The notes: a model not told the origin generated them from the letters alone. DNA of 64,000 nt from Arenimonas oryziterrae DSM 21050 = YC6267 (GCF_000420545.1 NZ_ATVD01000001.1:310001-374000); one strand, 5' to 3'. Shown: positions 9,710 to 19,932, counted from the first letter of the stretch. Made by a program: numbers and translations.

Positions 9710-9741
9710 AAAAACGAAACGGGCCGGAAGACCGGCCCGTT
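9710..9741 (-). terminator. Rho-independent terminator after clpX
   Basis: Minus strand: AACGGGCCGG / CCGGCCCGTT with loop TCTT, then TTCGTTTTT. It separates the clpX transcript from lon, so lon relies on its own promoter. Confidence 0.88.
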
Positions 9742-9766
9742 CTGGTGATTTCCGCCACCGTTCGCC

Positions 9767-11056
9767 TCAGTCGCCCGACGCTGCGCGCGGAGGCGCCGCC
9801 GGGGTACTGCTGTAGATCAGGTAGGGCTCGGTCTGGTGGTTGATGACCGACTCGTCCACGACCACCTTGCTGACGTTCTCCAGCGACGGCAGGTCGTACA
9901 TCGTGTCGAGCAGCACCGATTCCAGGATGGTGCGCAGGCCGCGGGCGCCGGTCTTGCGCTTCATCGCCTTCTTGGCAACCGCCATCAAGGCATCCGGACG
10001 GATTTCCAGCTCCACGTTTTCCATCTCAAACAGCTTCTTGAACTGCTTGGTGATGGCGTTCTTGGGCTCGGTCAGGATCTTCATCAGCGCCTGTTCGTCG
10101 AGTTCCTCGAGCGTGGCGACCACCGGCAGGCGGCCGACGAACTCGGGGATCAGGCCGAACTTGATGAGGTCTTCTGGCTCGACATCGAACAGGAGCTTGC
10201 TCATGTCCGCCTTGCGTTCCTGGCTCTTGACCTTGGCGCCGAAGCCGATGCCACCGGCCTCCGTGCTGCGCTGCTGCACGATCTTGTCCAGGCCGGCAAA
10301 GGCACCGCCGCAGATGAACAGCATGTTCTTGGTGTCGACCTGCAGGAATTCCTGTTGCGGGTGCTTGCGGCCGCCCTGCGGCGGCACCGAGGCGACCGTG
10401 CCCTCGATGAGCTTGAGGAGGGCCTGCTGCACGCCTTCGCCGGACACGTCGCGGGTGATCGAGGGGTTCTCGGACTTGCGCGAGATTTTGTCGATCTCGT
10501 CGATGTAGACGATGCCCGACTGTGCCTTCTCGACGTCGTAGTCGCACTTCTGCAGCAGCTTCTGGATGATGTTTTCGACGTCCTCGCCGACGTAGCCGGC
10601 TTCGGTCAGCGTCGTCGCATCGGCGATCGTGAACGGGACGTTGAGCAGTCGCGCCAGCGTTTCCGCCAGCAGCGTCTTGCCCGAACCGGTCGGACCGATC
10701 AGCAGGATGTTGGATTTGGACAGCTCGATGTCATCGTTCTTCAGGCGCGATTCGATGCGCTTGTAGTGGTTGTAAACCGCCACCGACAGCGTCTTCTTCG
10801 CACGCGGCTGGCCGATCACGTATTGATCGAGCACCTCGAGGATTTCCCGGGGCTTGGGCAGATGGCTGCGCGCCGCATGGGCCTTCTCCTCGAGCTCCTC
10901 GCGGATGATGTCGTTGCACAGCTCGACGCATTCATCGCAGATGAACACGCTGGGGCCGGCGATGAGCTTGCGCACCTCGTGCTGGCTTTTGCCGCAGAAG
11001 GAGCAGTAGAGGATCTTGCTGCTGTCGCCGGTACGGCTCTGGCGGTCGTCAGTCAT
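9767..11056 (-). CDS. clpX: ClpXP protease ATPase subunit ClpX
   Basis: An AAA+ unfoldase that recognises tagged substrates and feeds them to ClpP. It has 429 residues. The N-terminal zinc-binding domain has C18, C21, C40 and C43 (YCSFCGKSQ ... [10 protein letters not shown]). Walker A is GPTGSGKT at 121-128, followed by the Walker B segment [10 protein letters not shown]. The IGFGAKVKS segment lies near the ClpP-docking IGF loop. There is a 140-bp gap to clpP with no clear terminator, so co-transcription with clpP is likely. A strong terminator follows clpX. Confidence 0.98.
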   Translation of the reverse strand: MTDDRQSRTGDSSKILYCSFCGKSQHEVRKLIAGPSVFICDECVELCNDIIREELEEKAHAARSHLPKPREILEVLDQYVIGQPRAKKTLSVAVYNHYKRIESRLKNDDIELSKSNILLIGPTGSGKTLLAETLARLLNVPFTIADATTLTEAGYVGEDVENIIQKLLQKCDYDVEKAQSGIVYIDEIDKISRKSENPSITRDVSGEGVQQALLKLIEGTVASVPPQGGRKHPQQEFLQVDTKNMLFICGGAFAGLDKIVQQRSTEAGGIGFGAKVKSQERKADMSKLLFDVEPEDLIKFGLIPEFVGRLPVVATLEELDEQALMKILTEPKNAITKQFKKLFEMENVELEIRPDALMAVAKKAMKRKTGARGLRTILESVLLDTMYDLPSLENVSKVVVDESVINHQTEPYLIYSSTPAAPPRAASGD

Positions 11057-11197
11057 GCTTGCTTGCCCTGCCCTGGTGGGCGAAAAACGGGGTCGGAATC
11101 GAGAATATCACAGGCCGCCCGGAGTCAAACCCCACCGCCCGTGAAGGGCGGCAGGAGGCTGCCGGGAGGCCGTGAATGGCGGAAAGCGGGGGTGGGA

Positions 11198-11821
11198 TCA
11201 ACCCGGCTGGATGGAATCTTCGGGGCGACGGTCGAGCACCGCATCCACGACGCCGTAAGCCTTGGCTTCCTCGGCGGCCATGAAATAGTCGCGTTCCACG
11301 TCCCGCTCGATCTTTTCGATCGGCTGACCGGTGTTGGCGGCTAGTTCGGCATTCAGACGTTCACGCAGGTACAGGATTTCCTTCGCCTGGATGGCGATAT
11401 CACTGGCCTGGCCCTGGGTGCCGCCCGAGGGCTGGTGAATCATCACGCGGGAGTTCGGCAGGATGTAGCGCTTGCCCTTGGTGCCCGCGGCGAGCAGGAA
11501 GGAACCCATGCTGGCGGCCTGGCCTACGCAGATCGTGCTCACGTCGGGCTTGATAAAGCGCATCGTGTCGTAGATTGCCATGCCAGCGGTGACGACACCG
11601 CCCGGCGAGTTGATGTACAGGCTGATGTCCTTCTCGGGGTTGTCGGCTTCGAGGAAGAGCAGCTGTGCAACCACCACATTGGCGACGTAATCGTCGATCG
11701 GACCGACCAGGAAAATGACGCGTTCCTTGAGCAGACGCGAATAAATGTCGAACGCGCGTTCGCCGCGGCTGGTCTGTTCGACCACCATCGGCACCAGATT
11801 CAGACCCTTAGTCGGTTCCAT
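11198..11821 (-). CDS. clpP: ATP-dependent Clp protease proteolytic subunit
   Basis: The serine-peptidase barrel that degrades polypeptides delivered by ClpX or ClpA. From the ATG at 11821 it has 207 residues, the usual length with a short propeptide. The catalytic triad is S104 (GQAASMGSF), H129 (VMIHQP) and D178 (ERDYFM), with the same spacing as E. coli. The start is chosen because GGAG lies six bases upstream; a longer frame to 11890 would run into tig and lacks family similarity. It lies in the order tig-clpP-clpX-lon. Confidence 0.98.
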   Translation of the reverse strand: MEPTKGLNLVPMVVEQTSRGERAFDIYSRLLKERVIFLVGPIDDYVANVVVAQLLFLEADNPEKDISLYINSPGGVVTAGMAIYDTMRFIKPDVSTICVGQAASMGSFLLAAGTKGKRYILPNSRVMIHQPSGGTQGQASDIAIQAKEILYLRERLNAELAANTGQPIEKIERDVERDYFMAAEEAKAYGVVDAVLDRRPEDSIQPG

Positions 11822-11886
11822 GCGTATCTCCGTTGCTGCTCGTTGGCGCAGGCCCGAAAGCGGTCTGCGAGCCGGGGGCGGATCGA

Positions 11887-13185
11887 TCAAGCGGCCCGCA
11901 TCACGTCGGCAAAGCTCAGAGCCTGCTCCGTGGCGTTGGCGCGCTCGGCGATCCAGTCGATCACCTGCTCCTCCATCACGCGATTCTGCAGGTTACGCAT
12001 CAGATTGGGGTCGTTCCGGTACAGTTCAATGACCTGGTTCGGATCTTCGTAGGTCGAGGCGATCAGCTGCATCGTCTCGCGGACGCGCCCCTGGTCCAGC
12101 GACAGCCCGTTCTGACGGGCGATTTCGCCGACCAACAGGGCCGCCGCCACGCGCTTGCGGGCCGGCACCATGAACGGCTCGGGCGCATCGGACACATTGC
12201 TCATACCCTGCTGGCGCGCCTGCTCGGCGGTCGCATGGGCCAGCGTGCGGGCTTCGAACTCGACCAGCCGCGGCGGCAACTCGACGTGCGCGTAGGCGCC
12301 GACCAGCTTTTCAGCAACTTCAGCACGCAGCATGCCCATCAGCTTGCCCTTTAGCTCGCGCTCGAGGTTGGCGCGGACTTCCTTGCGGAAGGTTTCGATC
12401 TTGCCGCCCTTGACGCCAAAGCTCTTGATGAAGGCCTCGTCGATGTCCGGCACGACCGGCTCGGACACTTGCGCGGCCTTGACCGTCACAGTCGCGGTCT
12501 TGCCGGCCAGGGCCGGCACGCGCCACGTCTCGGGGAAGGTCACCGGCACTTCGCGGCTCTCGCCGGCGCTCAGGCCGACCAGTTGGGCTTCGATTTCCTG
12601 GAACATCGCGTTCGATCCGACGACCGTCGCGCCGTGCTCGACACCTTCGGGAGGCAGGCGCTCGCTGTCGGTCTGGGCCGAGGTTTCCACGCTGACCAGG
12701 TCGCCAGCACGCGCGGGACGCTCCACCGGCTGCCAGGTGCGGCGCTGCTGGCGCAGGGTCTCAAGCATCGCGTCGATGTCGGCGTCTTCCACCGAAGAGG
12801 TCGCGCGCACGAATTCCAGCTTGGTCACATCGACCGGGCCGAAATCGGGAACGATCTCGAAGGTCGCGGTGTAGCGAATCTCGCCGGTCTCGCCCGCGGG
12901 CTCGGCCTGGATCTCGGGATTGCCGGCCGGCAGGATCTTTTCCTGACGGATCGCTTCGTCGAAGGTCTCGCGGACCAGCTCGCCGAACGCCTCGGAGCGG
13001 ATCTGCGCGCCGAAGCGCTGCTCGATCACCTTGGCGGGCACCTTGCCGGGGCGGAAACCCTTGAGGTTGGCAGTGCGAGCGATCTCGCGCAGGCGGCTGC
13101 CGACGACGCCTTCGAGGCGATCGGAAGGCAGCGACACCGTCATGCGGCGCTCGAGGGGATTGGTGTTCTCAAGGGAAACTTGCAT
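11887..13185 (-). CDS. tig: Trigger factor (ribosome-associated chaperone)
   Basis: Binds the ribosomal exit tunnel and folds nascent chains; its middle domain is an FKBP-type prolyl isomerase. The product has 432 residues. The N-terminal ribosome-binding signature [17 protein letters not shown] is clear at about 44-60. An FKBP-like domain lies around 150-240 and a long alpha-helical C-terminal chaperone region follows. The ATG is preceded by AGGAG at five bases, which rules out the in-frame start nine codons upstream. It is the first gene of the tig-clpP-clpX-lon series and lies just downstream of the tRNA cluster on the same strand. Confidence 0.97.
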   Translation of the reverse strand: MQVSLENTNPLERRMTVSLPSDRLEGVVGSRLREIARTANLKGFRPGKVPAKVIEQRFGAQIRSEAFGELVRETFDEAIRQEKILPAGNPEIQAEPAGETGEIRYTATFEIVPDFGPVDVTKLEFVRATSSVEDADIDAMLETLRQQRRTWQPVERPARAGDLVSVETSAQTDSERLPPEGVEHGATVVGSNAMFQEIEAQLVGLSAGESREVPVTFPETWRVPALAGKTATVTVKAAQVSEPVVPDIDEAFIKSFGVKGGKIETFRKEVRANLERELKGKLMGMLRAEVAEKLVGAYAHVELPPRLVEFEARTLAHATAEQARQQGMSNVSDAPEPFMVPARKRVAAALLVGEIARQNGLSLDQGRVRETMQLIASTYEDPNQVIELYRNDPNLMRNLQNRVMEEQVIDWIAERANATEQALSFADVMRAA

Positions 13186-13270
13186 GTCTACTCCTGCCAC
13201 ACGCCGGTTCACGGCGCGAAAAAATAAAAAACCCGCGGAGCCGGCTCGTCCTTGCGCCCGTCCGGTCGGA

Positions 13271-13355
13271 TGGTGCGAAAGGAGAGACTCGAACTCTCAC
13301 GGGTTTCCCCACAGGAACCTAAATCCTGGGCGTCTACCAATTCCGCCACTTTCGC
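13271..13355 (-). tRNA. tRNA-Leu (TAG)
   Basis: A class II tRNA of 85 nt with encoded CCA. The acceptor is GCGAAAG / CTTTCGC, the anticodon loop ATTTAGG gives TAG, and there is a long variable arm. It is the last member of the seven-gene tRNA cluster, just upstream of tig. Confidence 0.96.
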
Positions 13356-13384
13356 GTTGCCGCACGTAGATAGACAGGAAGGTT

Positions 13385-13460
13385 TGGTGGGCTGTGAAGG
13401 ATTCGAACCTTCGACCTATTGATTAAGAGTCAACTGCTCTACCAACTGAGCTAACAGCCC
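13385..13460 (-). tRNA. tRNA-Lys (CTT)
   Basis: A 76-nt cloverleaf with CCA. The acceptor is GGGCTGT / ACAGCCC and the anticodon loop ACTCTTA gives CTT. It is a member of the tRNA cluster. Confidence 0.97.
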
Positions 13461-13519
13461 GAAACCTTTCCTGCCGCTACCTACAGCGGCGGACACGGCA
13501 TTATGCCGTATCCAGTGAC

Positions 13520-13597
13520 TGGGGTGGAAGACGGGATTCGAACCCGCGACCCTCGGAATCACAATCCGATGCTCTAACCGACTGAGCTACATCCACC
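13520..13597 (-). tRNA. tRNA-His (GTG) with encoded G-1
   Basis: A 78-nt gene including the extra 5' G(-1) that faces discriminator C73, and encoded CCA. The anticodon loop TTGTGAT gives GTG. The acceptor strands GTGGATG and CTTCCAC leave a U6-U67 mismatch; all other pairs form, and position 49-65 is G-U. Confidence 0.95.
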
Positions 13598-13607
13598 GTT
13601 GCAACCT

Positions 13608-13684
13608 TGGCGCGCCCGACAGGAATCGAACCTGTAACCGCCGGCTTAGAAGGCCGGTGCTCTATCCAGTTGAGCTACGGGCGC
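13608..13684 (-). tRNA. tRNA-Arg (TCT)
   Basis: A 77-nt cloverleaf with CCA. The acceptor is GCGCCCG / CGGGCGC, and anticodon TCT sits in the loop CTTCTAA. It shares its acceptor stem with the neighbouring tRNA-Arg (ACG). Confidence 0.97.
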
Positions 13685-13739
13685 TCTGCCTGGAATTGTG
13701 CACCGAACCAACCCTGCCGATACAGCACAGGTGCGAGTC

Positions 13740-13816
13740 TGGTCGGGGTAGAGGGATTCGAACCCCCGACATCCTGGTCCCAAACCAGGCGCGCTACCAG
13801 ACTGCGCTATACCCCG
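13740..13816 (-). tRNA. tRNA-Pro (TGG)
   Basis: A 77-nt cloverleaf with CCA. The acceptor is CGGGGTA / TACCCCG, the anticodon loop TTTGGGA gives TGG, and the T-arm is GGGGGTTCGAATCCCTC. Confidence 0.97.
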
Positions 13817-13906
13817 ATGGACGGGCCCCGGTTCGCCGAAACGAACCGGATTCACACTTTAGGCATCCCTTCCCGGGCACGCAACGTGGCGGGCGAGGAC
13901 ACCGAA

Positions 13907-13934
13907 CAAAAAGGGTGCCGAAGCACCCTTTTTG
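13907..13934. terminator. Hairpin terminator inside the tRNA cluster
   Basis: A perfect 12-bp stem, CAAAAAGGGTGC / GCACCCTTTTTG. Read leftward the loop is TTCG and a T-run ends the stem, so the tRNA-Arg (ACG) transcript can end here. tRNA-Pro then starts a separate unit. Confidence 0.85.
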
Positions 13935-13945
13935 CCTGAATTAAG

Positions 13946-14022
13946 TGGCGCGCCCGGAGAGATTCGAACTCCCGACCACCAAGTTCGTAGCCTGGTGCTC
14001 TATCCAGCTGAGCTACGGGCGC
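13946..14022 (-). tRNA. tRNA-Arg (ACG)
   Basis: A 77-nt cloverleaf with CCA. The acceptor is GCGCCCG / CGGGCGC and the anticodon loop CTACGAA gives ACG, expected to be read as inosine after TadA editing. It is bracketed by two hairpin terminators, so it is probably transcribed alone. Confidence 0.97.
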
Positions 14023-14217
14023 ACAGCAGGAGCGGAATTATGGGGGAAGCGTTAAATGCCGTCAACGGGGTTGGCATGAAAAATGCGGATGCGGGAGTGC
14101 GGCGCGAAGATTCCACCGCGAGACGTGCGAGCGATCTGAGCAATATCCCTTGCGATGCACCGTCCAACGCGTGCGGCTTCAAGCAGGAATTTCCATTCCA
14201 GCGACGTGTTTTCGGAA

Positions 14218-14251
14218 ACCAAAAAGGCCACCCGAAGGTGGCCTTTTTGGT
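14218..14251. terminator. Hairpin terminator after tRNA-Ser
   Basis: A 15-bp stem ACCAAAAAGGCCACC / GGTGGCCTTTTTGGT; the leftward loop is TTCG, a stable tetraloop. It stops the tRNA-Ser transcript. The core GGCCACC-CGAA-GGTGGCC recurs after rplS at 25273-25296. The rest of the 230-bp gap to tRNA-Arg (ACG) shows nothing else recognisable. Confidence 0.88.
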
Positions 14252-14253
14252 TC

Positions 14254-14346
14254 TGGCGGAGAGAGAGGGATTCGAACCCTCGATAAGGCTTTTGACCCTA
14301 TACTCCCTTAGCAGGGGAGCCCCTTCGGCCACTCGGGCATCTCCCC
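14254..14346 (-). tRNA. tRNA-Ser (GCT)
   Basis: A 93-nt class II tRNA with CCA. The acceptor is GGGGAGA / TCTCTCC (one G-U pair), anticodon GCT sits in the loop CTGCTAA, and there is a long variable arm. It is the most upstream member of the cluster. Confidence 0.96.
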
Positions 14347-14412
14347 AAAACTTGAATGTCCGGGTAAGTCAGTGATGATCGGCCGGCCTGACTTGGTGCA
14401 TAGGATACCGGC

Positions 14413-14634
14413 TCAGTCGCCCTTCGGCAAAGCTTCTTCGCCCTCGGCGGGTTTGGCCGCCGGATCGCCGCCTTCCTTGTGCAGACGCTGGAATATTTCC
14501 TCGCGATGCACGGCCACGTCTTTCGGCGCGGTGATTCCCACGCGCACCTGATTGCCCTTCACACCCAGCACCGTGACGGTGACTGAGTCGCCGATCATCA
14601 GGGTCTCGCCAACGCGACGCGTCAAAATCAGCAT
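14413..14634 (-). CDS. csrA: Carbon storage regulator CsrA/RsmA
   Basis: A small RNA-binding dimer that blocks or stabilises mRNAs by binding GGA motifs; it governs virulence, motility and biofilm traits in this order. It has 73 residues from the ATG. The core [16 protein letters not shown] and the RNA-contact residue R44 in VHREEIFQR are present. The tail ([19 protein letters not shown]) is longer than in E. coli (61 residues), as is common in xanthomonads. A GGGAGGGCAGG Shine-Dalgarno region precedes the ATG and itself contains GGA. That could allow autoregulation, which is inference. It lies downstream of alaS as in many gammaproteobacteria. Confidence 0.96.
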   Translation of the reverse strand: MLILTRRVGETLMIGDSVTVTVLGVKGNQVRVGITAPKDVAVHREEIFQRLHKEGGDPAAKPAEGEEALPKGD

Positions 14635-14692
14635 GACCTGCCCTCCCGATACATCCGTGCACCGGTCCGTTGGGACGATTCCCACGGCTCGC

Positions 14693-14711
14693 GGCTGCCT
14701 TGGCGGCAGCC
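14693..14711 (-). other. Stem-loop in the alaS-csrA intergenic region
   Basis: A perfect 7-bp stem GGCTGCC / GGCAGCC with a 5-base loop, about 60 nt upstream of the csrA ATG. It has no T-run. It may be a leader hairpin of csrA; the function is unknown. Confidence 0.45.
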
Positions 14712-14764
14712 TGAACCGATGGTAGAGCGCACCGGCCCCCGGCGCAAACGCCGGATACCCGCGA

Positions 14765-17416
14765 CTAGTTCAGGCGTTGCGCGACCCAGTCGCGTACGCC
14801 GTCCAGGGCTGCCAGCAAGGCCGGGCCATCCTGGCCGCCACCCTGCGCCATGTCCGGTCGGCCGCCGCCCTTGCCGCCGATTTGCGCAGCGACGTGCGAC
14901 AGCAATTCGCCGGCCTTCACCCGACCCAAGGCCGATCCCTGAACACCTGCCACCAACGACGCTTTGCCGTCATCCGCGGAAGCCAGCAAGATCACGGCAT
15001 CGGTGAGACGTCCCTTGAGCGTATCGACGGCATCGCGCAGCGACTTTGCGTCCAGCCCCTCGAGACGCGCCGCGACCAGCTTCACGCCGCCGATGTCGAT
15101 GGCGGTCGCCGCGAGATCGGCCGTCGCACCCGCGGTGGCTTTGGCCTTGAACGACTCGATTTCGCGCTCGAGCTTCTTCTGGCGATCAAGCAACTGCCGC
15201 AGCTTTTCCACCACGTCATCGCTACGGCCGCCCAGCAACTCCGCGGCTTCCTCGAGACGACGGGTCTGGGTGTCGAAATGCGCCAAGGCCCCGGCACCGG
15301 TCGTTGCCTCGATGCGGCGTACGCCGGCAGCGACGCCGCCTTCGGACAGGATCTTGAACACGCCAATATCGCCGGTGTGATGCACGTGGGTGCCGCCGCA
15401 CAGCTCGGTGGAAAAATCACCCATCTTGAGCACGCGCACGCGCTCGCCGTACTTTTCGCCGAACAGGGCCATCGCGCCGAAATCGATCGCCTCTTGCATA
15501 CCCATGTGATGGACTTCTGCTTCGGCGTTGCGCCGGATCTCGGCGTTGACCATTTTCTCGATGCGATCGAGTTCGGCGTGGGAAATCGGCTGGAAATGCG
15601 AGAAATCGAAGCGCAGGCGATCGGGTGCGACCAGCGATCCTTTCTGCGTCACGTGCTCGCCAAGCACCGTGCGCAGGGCTGCATGCAGCAAATGGGTCGC
15701 CGAATGGTTGAGGATCGTTGCCTGGCGGCGCTCGCCGTCGACGCGGGCGGAAAGTTTGTCGCCGACCTTCAACGCACCCTGCACCAATTTGCCGACGTGG
15801 CCGTGAAAAATAGCCGACAGCTTGACCGTATCGCGCACCTCGAACCGGTCGCTGCCCGGATCGAGCAGCACGCCGGTATCGCCGACTTGGCCGCCGGATT
15901 CGGCATAAAACGGCGTGCGATCAAGGATCACAACCGCCTCATCGCCGGCGGCGATCGCGTCTACCGGCTTGCCGTCCTTGACCAGTGCAACGATGCGGCA
16001 ACCGTCTTTTTCCAGGGTCTCATAGCCTAAAAACTCGGTCGCATGCAGCGACGCGACCAATTCCGCCGGCAAGCCGACCGAACCCGCGAATTTGCTGGCG
16101 GCACGCGCGCGATCGCGCTGCTGTTCCATCAGGGATTCGTACTGCGCCGTGGCGCCTTCGGACAGTGCGGCGTCTTTCTCGCGCAGGATGTCGGTGATCA
16201 GGTCGGGCGGGCAGCCGTAGGTGTCGTGCAGCTGGAACAGCTGCTCGCCGTCGAGCTTGCCGCCGCTCGCCGCCAGCGCCGTTTCGAGTCGCGTCATGCC
16301 GGCGTCGAGCGTTGTCGAGAACGCCGCTTCTTCCGCTTTCAGGGCCTGCTCGACGAATGGCTGCTTGGACTTCAGTTCCGGGTAGGCTCCGCCCATCATC
16401 TCGACCAATGGCTGCACCATGCGCCAGAACTGACCGTCTGCCTGCAGCGTATTGAGCTTCCAGAAGTGGCGCACGGCACGGCGAATGATGCGGCGAAGCA
16501 CATAGCCGCGGCCTTCGTTCGACGGCAGTACGCCGTCGACGATGAGGAACGAACACGCGCGGACATGATCGGCGATCACGCGCAGGGATTTGTTGTCGAG
16601 GTCCTGCGTCGCCGTCAGTGCGGCCGCGTGCTTGATCAGATGTTGGAACAGGTCGATTTCATAGTTGCTGTGCACGTGTTGCAGCACGGCGGAGACGCGC
16701 TCCAAGCCCATGCCGGTGTCCACGCAGGGCGCCGGCAGCGGCAGCAGGCTACCGTCGGGCTGACGGTCGAACTGCATGAAGACGTTATTCCAGATTTCGA
16801 TGAAGCGATCGCCGTCCTCGTCCGGGGACCCGGGCGGGCCGCCAGCGATATGTGCGCCATGGTCGTAGAAGATTTCGGTACAGGGACCGCAGGGACCGGT
16901 ATCGGCCATCTGCCAGAAATTATCCGACGCGTAGGGCCCACCTTTGTTGTCGCCGATGCGAATGATGCGATCGGCCGGCAGACCGATGTCCCGATGCCAG
17001 ATGTCGAAGGCCTCGTCGTCGGTGTGGTAGATCGTGACCAGCAGCTTGTCTTTCGGAAGCTGCCACACTCCGGTCAGCAATTCCCAGGCATAGGCGATGG
17101 CATCCTTCTTGAAGTAGTCGCCGAAGCTGAAATTGCCCAGCATCTCGAAAAAGGTGTGGTGGCGCGCGGTGTAGCCGACCTGGTCGAGGTCGTTATGCTT
17201 GCCGCCGGCGCGCACGCAACGCTGCGAACTGGCCGCTCGCTTGTAGCTGCGCTTCTCGGCGCCGAGGAAGACATCCTTGAACTGAACCATGCCCGCATTG
17301 GTGAACAACAGGGTCGGATCGTTGCCGGGCACAAGCGGGCTGGAGGGCACGACCGTGTGGCCCTTGGAGGCGAAGAAATCGAGGAAATCCTTGCGGATCT
17401 CGGCGCTGGTTTTCAT
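14765..17416 (-). CDS. alaS: Alanyl-tRNA synthetase
   Basis: Charges tRNA-Ala and edits misactivated Ser and Gly. It has 883 residues (E. coli 876). The class II catalytic core is recognisable from [20 protein letters not shown] through [15 protein letters not shown] and [32 protein letters not shown]. The editing-site zinc ligands are [12 protein letters not shown] and [10 protein letters not shown], and a DHHA1 domain ends the protein. The chosen ATG fits the family start; the in-frame ATG eleven codons upstream adds unrelated residues. Neither has a strong Shine-Dalgarno. It lies between recX and csrA, a conserved neighbourhood. Confidence 0.98.
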   Translation of the reverse strand: MKTSAEIRKDFLDFFASKGHTVVPSSPLVPGNDPTLLFTNAGMVQFKDVFLGAEKRSYKRAASSQRCVRAGGKHNDLDQVGYTARHHTFFEMLGNFSFGDYFKKDAIAYAWELLTGVWQLPKDKLLVTIYHTDDEAFDIWHRDIGLPADRIIRIGDNKGGPYASDNFWQMADTGPCGPCTEIFYDHGAHIAGGPPGSPDEDGDRFIEIWNNVFMQFDRQPDGSLLPLPAPCVDTGMGLERVSAVLQHVHSNYEIDLFQHLIKHAAALTATQDLDNKSLRVIADHVRACSFLIVDGVLPSNEGRGYVLRRIIRRAVRHFWKLNTLQADGQFWRMVQPLVEMMGGAYPELKSKQPFVEQALKAEEAAFSTTLDAGMTRLETALAASGGKLDGEQLFQLHDTYGCPPDLITDILREKDAALSEGATAQYESLMEQQRDRARAASKFAGSVGLPAELVASLHATEFLGYETLEKDGCRIVALVKDGKPVDAIAAGDEAVVILDRTPFYAESGGQVGDTGVLLDPGSDRFEVRDTVKLSAIFHGHVGKLVQGALKVGDKLSARVDGERRQATILNHSATHLLHAALRTVLGEHVTQKGSLVAPDRLRFDFSHFQPISHAELDRIEKMVNAEIRRNAEAEVHHMGMQEAIDFGAMALFGEKYGERVRVLKMGDFSTELCGGTHVHHTGDIGVFKILSEGGVAAGVRRIEATTGAGALAHFDTQTRRLEEAAELLGGRSDDVVEKLRQLLDRQKKLEREIESFKAKATAGATADLAATAIDIGGVKLVAARLEGLDAKSLRDAVDTLKGRLTDAVILLASADDGKASLVAGVQGSALGRVKAGELLSHVAAQIGGKGGGRPDMAQGGGQDGPALLAALDGVRDWVAQRLN

Positions 17417-17578
17417 GGATTGGCGTCGGCTAGGGAAGGAAATCGGCATCGACGAGGACGCGTCAACGCCAGTCCCGGTTCACGGGTCGGCGCTGGCGTT
17501 CTCGATCGAAACCGCAGGGGCCTAGATTAGCAGGCCAGACCCATGCCTCGCCTCCCGGACAGCGCACGGGCGGCCTGT

Positions 17579-18076
17579 TCAGTCTTCGAATTCGTCCTCG
17601 TCCGGGCGCTGCCGGACCTGGGCATAGGCCGTTTTTTGATCGAAGCCCCGGCGGAGCAGGAAATCGACGGCTTTTCGCCGCAGGGCCGGGTCGCCCAGGT
17701 CCTTGTCGCCGTAGCGACGGTCAATCAGGCCGCGGGCACTTTTCGACCAGTCGGTGTCGCAGGTGTCCAGGGCCGCATCGATATCGTCGCGGCTGAGTCC
17801 ATGTGTTCCCAGCTCGGCGCGAATACGGACCGGTCCGAACCCGGACGCCGCCCGCGTTCGGGCGAGGGCCTCGGCAAATCGCGCATCGTTTTGAAAATCC
17901 TGACGCGCCAGCTTCTCCAGAGCGGTGTCGGCCTCATCAGACTCGACACCCTTGGATTTGAGCTTTCGAGTCAGCTCCTTGCGCGAGTGCTCACGCCGGA
18001 CCAACAAGCCCAAAGCTCGCTGGTAGGCCGTAGGCTCGGGGCGGGTCTTGTCCCGCCCCTCGCGCCGGGCTTTCAT
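17579..18076 (-). CDS. recX: Regulatory protein RecX
   Basis: Modulates RecA by capping or destabilising RecA filaments. It has 165 residues rich in Arg, Lys and Asp, with the three tandem three-helix repeats of the family. Visible segments include ALGLLVRREHSRKELTRKL, the LARQDFQNDARFAEALARTRA block and the terminal RRKAVDFLLRRGFDQKTAY block. Its ATG overlaps the recA stop as TGATG, so synthesis is tied to recA translation. A 162-bp gap separates it from alaS. Confidence 0.93.
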   Translation of the reverse strand: MKARREGRDKTRPEPTAYQRALGLLVRREHSRKELTRKLKSKGVESDEADTALEKLARQDFQNDARFAEALARTRAASGFGPVRIRAELGTHGLSRDDIDAALDTCDTDWSKSARGLIDRRYGDKDLGDPALRRKAVDFLLRRGFDQKTAYAQVRQRPDEDEFED

Positions 18077-19113
18077 CAGGCGTCGGTATCCGCAGCCGCC
18101 GCCGGCTTAGCGACGACCGGCTTCGGCAGCAACTTCTCGCGAATCTTCGCCTCGAGCTCGATCGCCATTTTGGGGTTGTCCTTGAGGTACTGGCGGGCAT
18201 TCTCCTTGCCCTGCCCGATCCGCTCGCCGAAGCAGCTGTACCAGGCACCGGCCTTCTCGACGAGCTTGGCGTCCACGCCCATCTCGATGAGTTCGCCTTC
18301 GCGCGAAATACCTTCGCCGTAGAGAATTTCGGTGATGACCTGCTTGAACGGCGGCGCCATCTTGTTCTTGACGACCTTGATCTTGGTCTCGTTGCCGATG
18401 ATCTCGTCGCCCTTCTTGACCGAGCCGATGCGGCGGATATCCAATCGCACCGAGGCATAGAACTTGAGCGCGTTGCCGCCCGTGGTCGTTTCCGGATTCT
18501 GGCCCGGCATCATCATGCCGATCTTCATACGCAGCTGATTGATGAAGATCACCATGCAATTGGAGCGATTGATGTTGCCGGTGAGCTTGCGCAGGGCCTG
18601 GCTCATCAGACGCGCCTGCAGACCCACCTGCAGTTCGCCCATTTCACCCTCGATTTCCGCCTTCGGCGTCAGAGCGGCGACTGAGTCGACCACGACGACG
18701 TCCACGGCGTTCGAGCGCACCAGCATGTCGGCGATTTCCAGCGCCTGTTCGCCGGTATCGGGCTGCGACACCAGCAGGTCGTCCACGTTCACACCCAGCT
18801 TCTGGGCATAGGTCGGATCGAGCGCATGCTCGGCATCGACGAATGCCGCGGTGCCGCCCGCCTTCTGGCATTGGGCGATCACCTGCAGGGTCAGCGTGGT
18901 CTTGCCCGAGGATTCCGGACCATAGATCTCGACGACGCGACCCTTGGGCAGGCCACCGATGCCCAGGGCGAGGTCGAGCATCAAGGAACCGGTGCCGATG
19001 ACTTCCGCCGGCTCCGCGCTACGATCGCCCATGATCATCACGGCGCCTTTGCCGAACTGCTTCTCGATCTGGCTCAGGGCGGCGGTGAGGGCGCGTTTCT
19101 TGTTGTCGTCCAT
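18076..19113 (-). CDS. recA: Recombinase RecA
   Basis: Forms filaments on single-stranded DNA, drives strand exchange and triggers LexA self-cleavage. The 345-residue product has Walker [10 protein letters not shown] (about 67-75), the L1/L2 loop regions ([40 protein letters not shown] with [12 protein letters not shown]) and an acidic C-terminal tail. The ATG lies nine bases after AGGA; a longer frame upstream lacks similarity. The 165-bp gap to lexA holds no operator like the one in front of lexA. SOS control of recA would therefore need lexA readthrough or a diverged site. Confidence 0.98.
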   Translation of the reverse strand: MDDNKKRALTAALSQIEKQFGKGAVMIMGDRSAEPAEVIGTGSLMLDLALGIGGLPKGRVVEIYGPESSGKTTLTLQVIAQCQKAGGTAAFVDAEHALDPTYAQKLGVNVDDLLVSQPDTGEQALEIADMLVRSNAVDVVVVDSVAALTPKAEIEGEMGELQVGLQARLMSQALRKLTGNINRSNCMVIFINQLRMKIGMMMPGQNPETTTGGNALKFYASVRLDIRRIGSVKKGDEIIGNETKIKVVKNKMAPPFKQVITEILYGEGISREGELIEMGVDAKLVEKAGAWYSCFGERIGQGKENARQYLKDNPKMAIELEAKIREKLLPKPVVAKPAAAADTDA

Positions 19114-19278
19114 CGTGGAATTCCTTGGTTCGTTATCGGGTGGAAGCAATGTAAGAGGCAGCGGTCGCACGGACTGAGACGAAACCGCGTGAAACCAAAT
19201 TAGTTCTTTCCGGGATTAAAGAAAGCCGGAAGCCGACCCATCCCCGCACCGGGAAACACCGCATGCGCGTGTGGGAAT

Positions 19279-19932
19279 TCATCGGCCCGAGCGCACCAGA
19301 CCGCAGTACAGTCCTTCGATGGCAAAGTCCTGGTTGGGCTTGACCTCGATGGGGGCGTAGTCCGGATTTCGCGGCAACAACCGAATACCGTCCTTGCCGA
19401 TCTTGAGCAGCTTGACCGTGATTTCGTCGTCGATGCGGGCCACCACGATCTGGCCCGAATGCGCATCCGGTGTGCGATGCACGCCGATCAGGTCACCGTC
19501 GAAAATGCCGTCGTCGCGCATCGAGTCGCCCTTGACCTTGAGCAGATAGTCGGGGGACGGAAAAAAGAAGCTGCGATCGAGCAGGACGTATCCGTCCGCC
19601 CCGATGTCGGCGCCGATAGGGGCGCCCGCCGCGACCCGGCCGAGGATGGGAAGTCGAAGCGCGTCGTCCGACCGGGACGAGGTCGATCGTTCGACGAGTT
19701 CCGGTTCCTCCTCGACCGGCGCGGCATGGCAAAGCCGGATCCCGCGCGCCTGGCCCGGAATGCGTTTGATCGCACCGGCCTGCTCGAGGATCTCAAGATG
19801 GTATTGCGCGCCGCGAACCCCCCGGAAACCCAGCGCCGCCGCGATTTCCGTCTGCGAAGGCGGCACACCGTCCGCTTCGATGCGGGCGGTGATGAAGTCG
19901 AGGATTGCCTGCTGGGTGTCGGTCAGGTTCAT
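19279..19932 (-). CDS. lexA: SOS response repressor LexA
   Basis: Represses DNA-damage genes and cleaves itself when bound to RecA filaments. The 217-residue protein has an N-terminal winged helix (MNLTDTQQAILDFI ... PPSQTEIAAALGFRGVRGAQYHLEIL). The cleavage bond is A102-G103 (VAAGAP), the catalytic Ser is S137 (GDSMRDDG) and the Lys is K174 (TVKLLK). The spacings are those of E. coli LexA. The perfect operator lies one base upstream of the ATG, so this is an autoregulated gene. No Shine-Dalgarno precedes the ATG. A longer in-frame start at 19968 would translate through the operator and is not supported. Confidence 0.96.
   Translation of the reverse strand: MNLTDTQQAILDFITARIEADGVPPSQTEIAAALGFRGVRGAQYHLEILEQAGAIKRIPGQARGIRLCHAAPVEEEPELVERSTSSRSDDALRLPILGRVAAGAPIGADIGADGYVLLDRSFFFPSPDYLLKVKGDSMRDDGIFDGDLIGVHRTPDAHSGQIVVARIDDEITVKLLKIGKDGIRLLPRNPDYAPIEVKPNQDFAIEGLYCGLVRSGR

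Noticed and set aside
9836..11344. A 502-codon plus-strand open frame opposite clpX
   Set aside because: Shadow of clpX; no family resemblance and it crosses an intergenic region.
13219..13248. T-rich tract with GAGCCGGCTC between tRNA-Leu and tig as a terminator
   Set aside because: The palindrome has no loop and no clean stem next to the T-run, so a terminator cannot be claimed.
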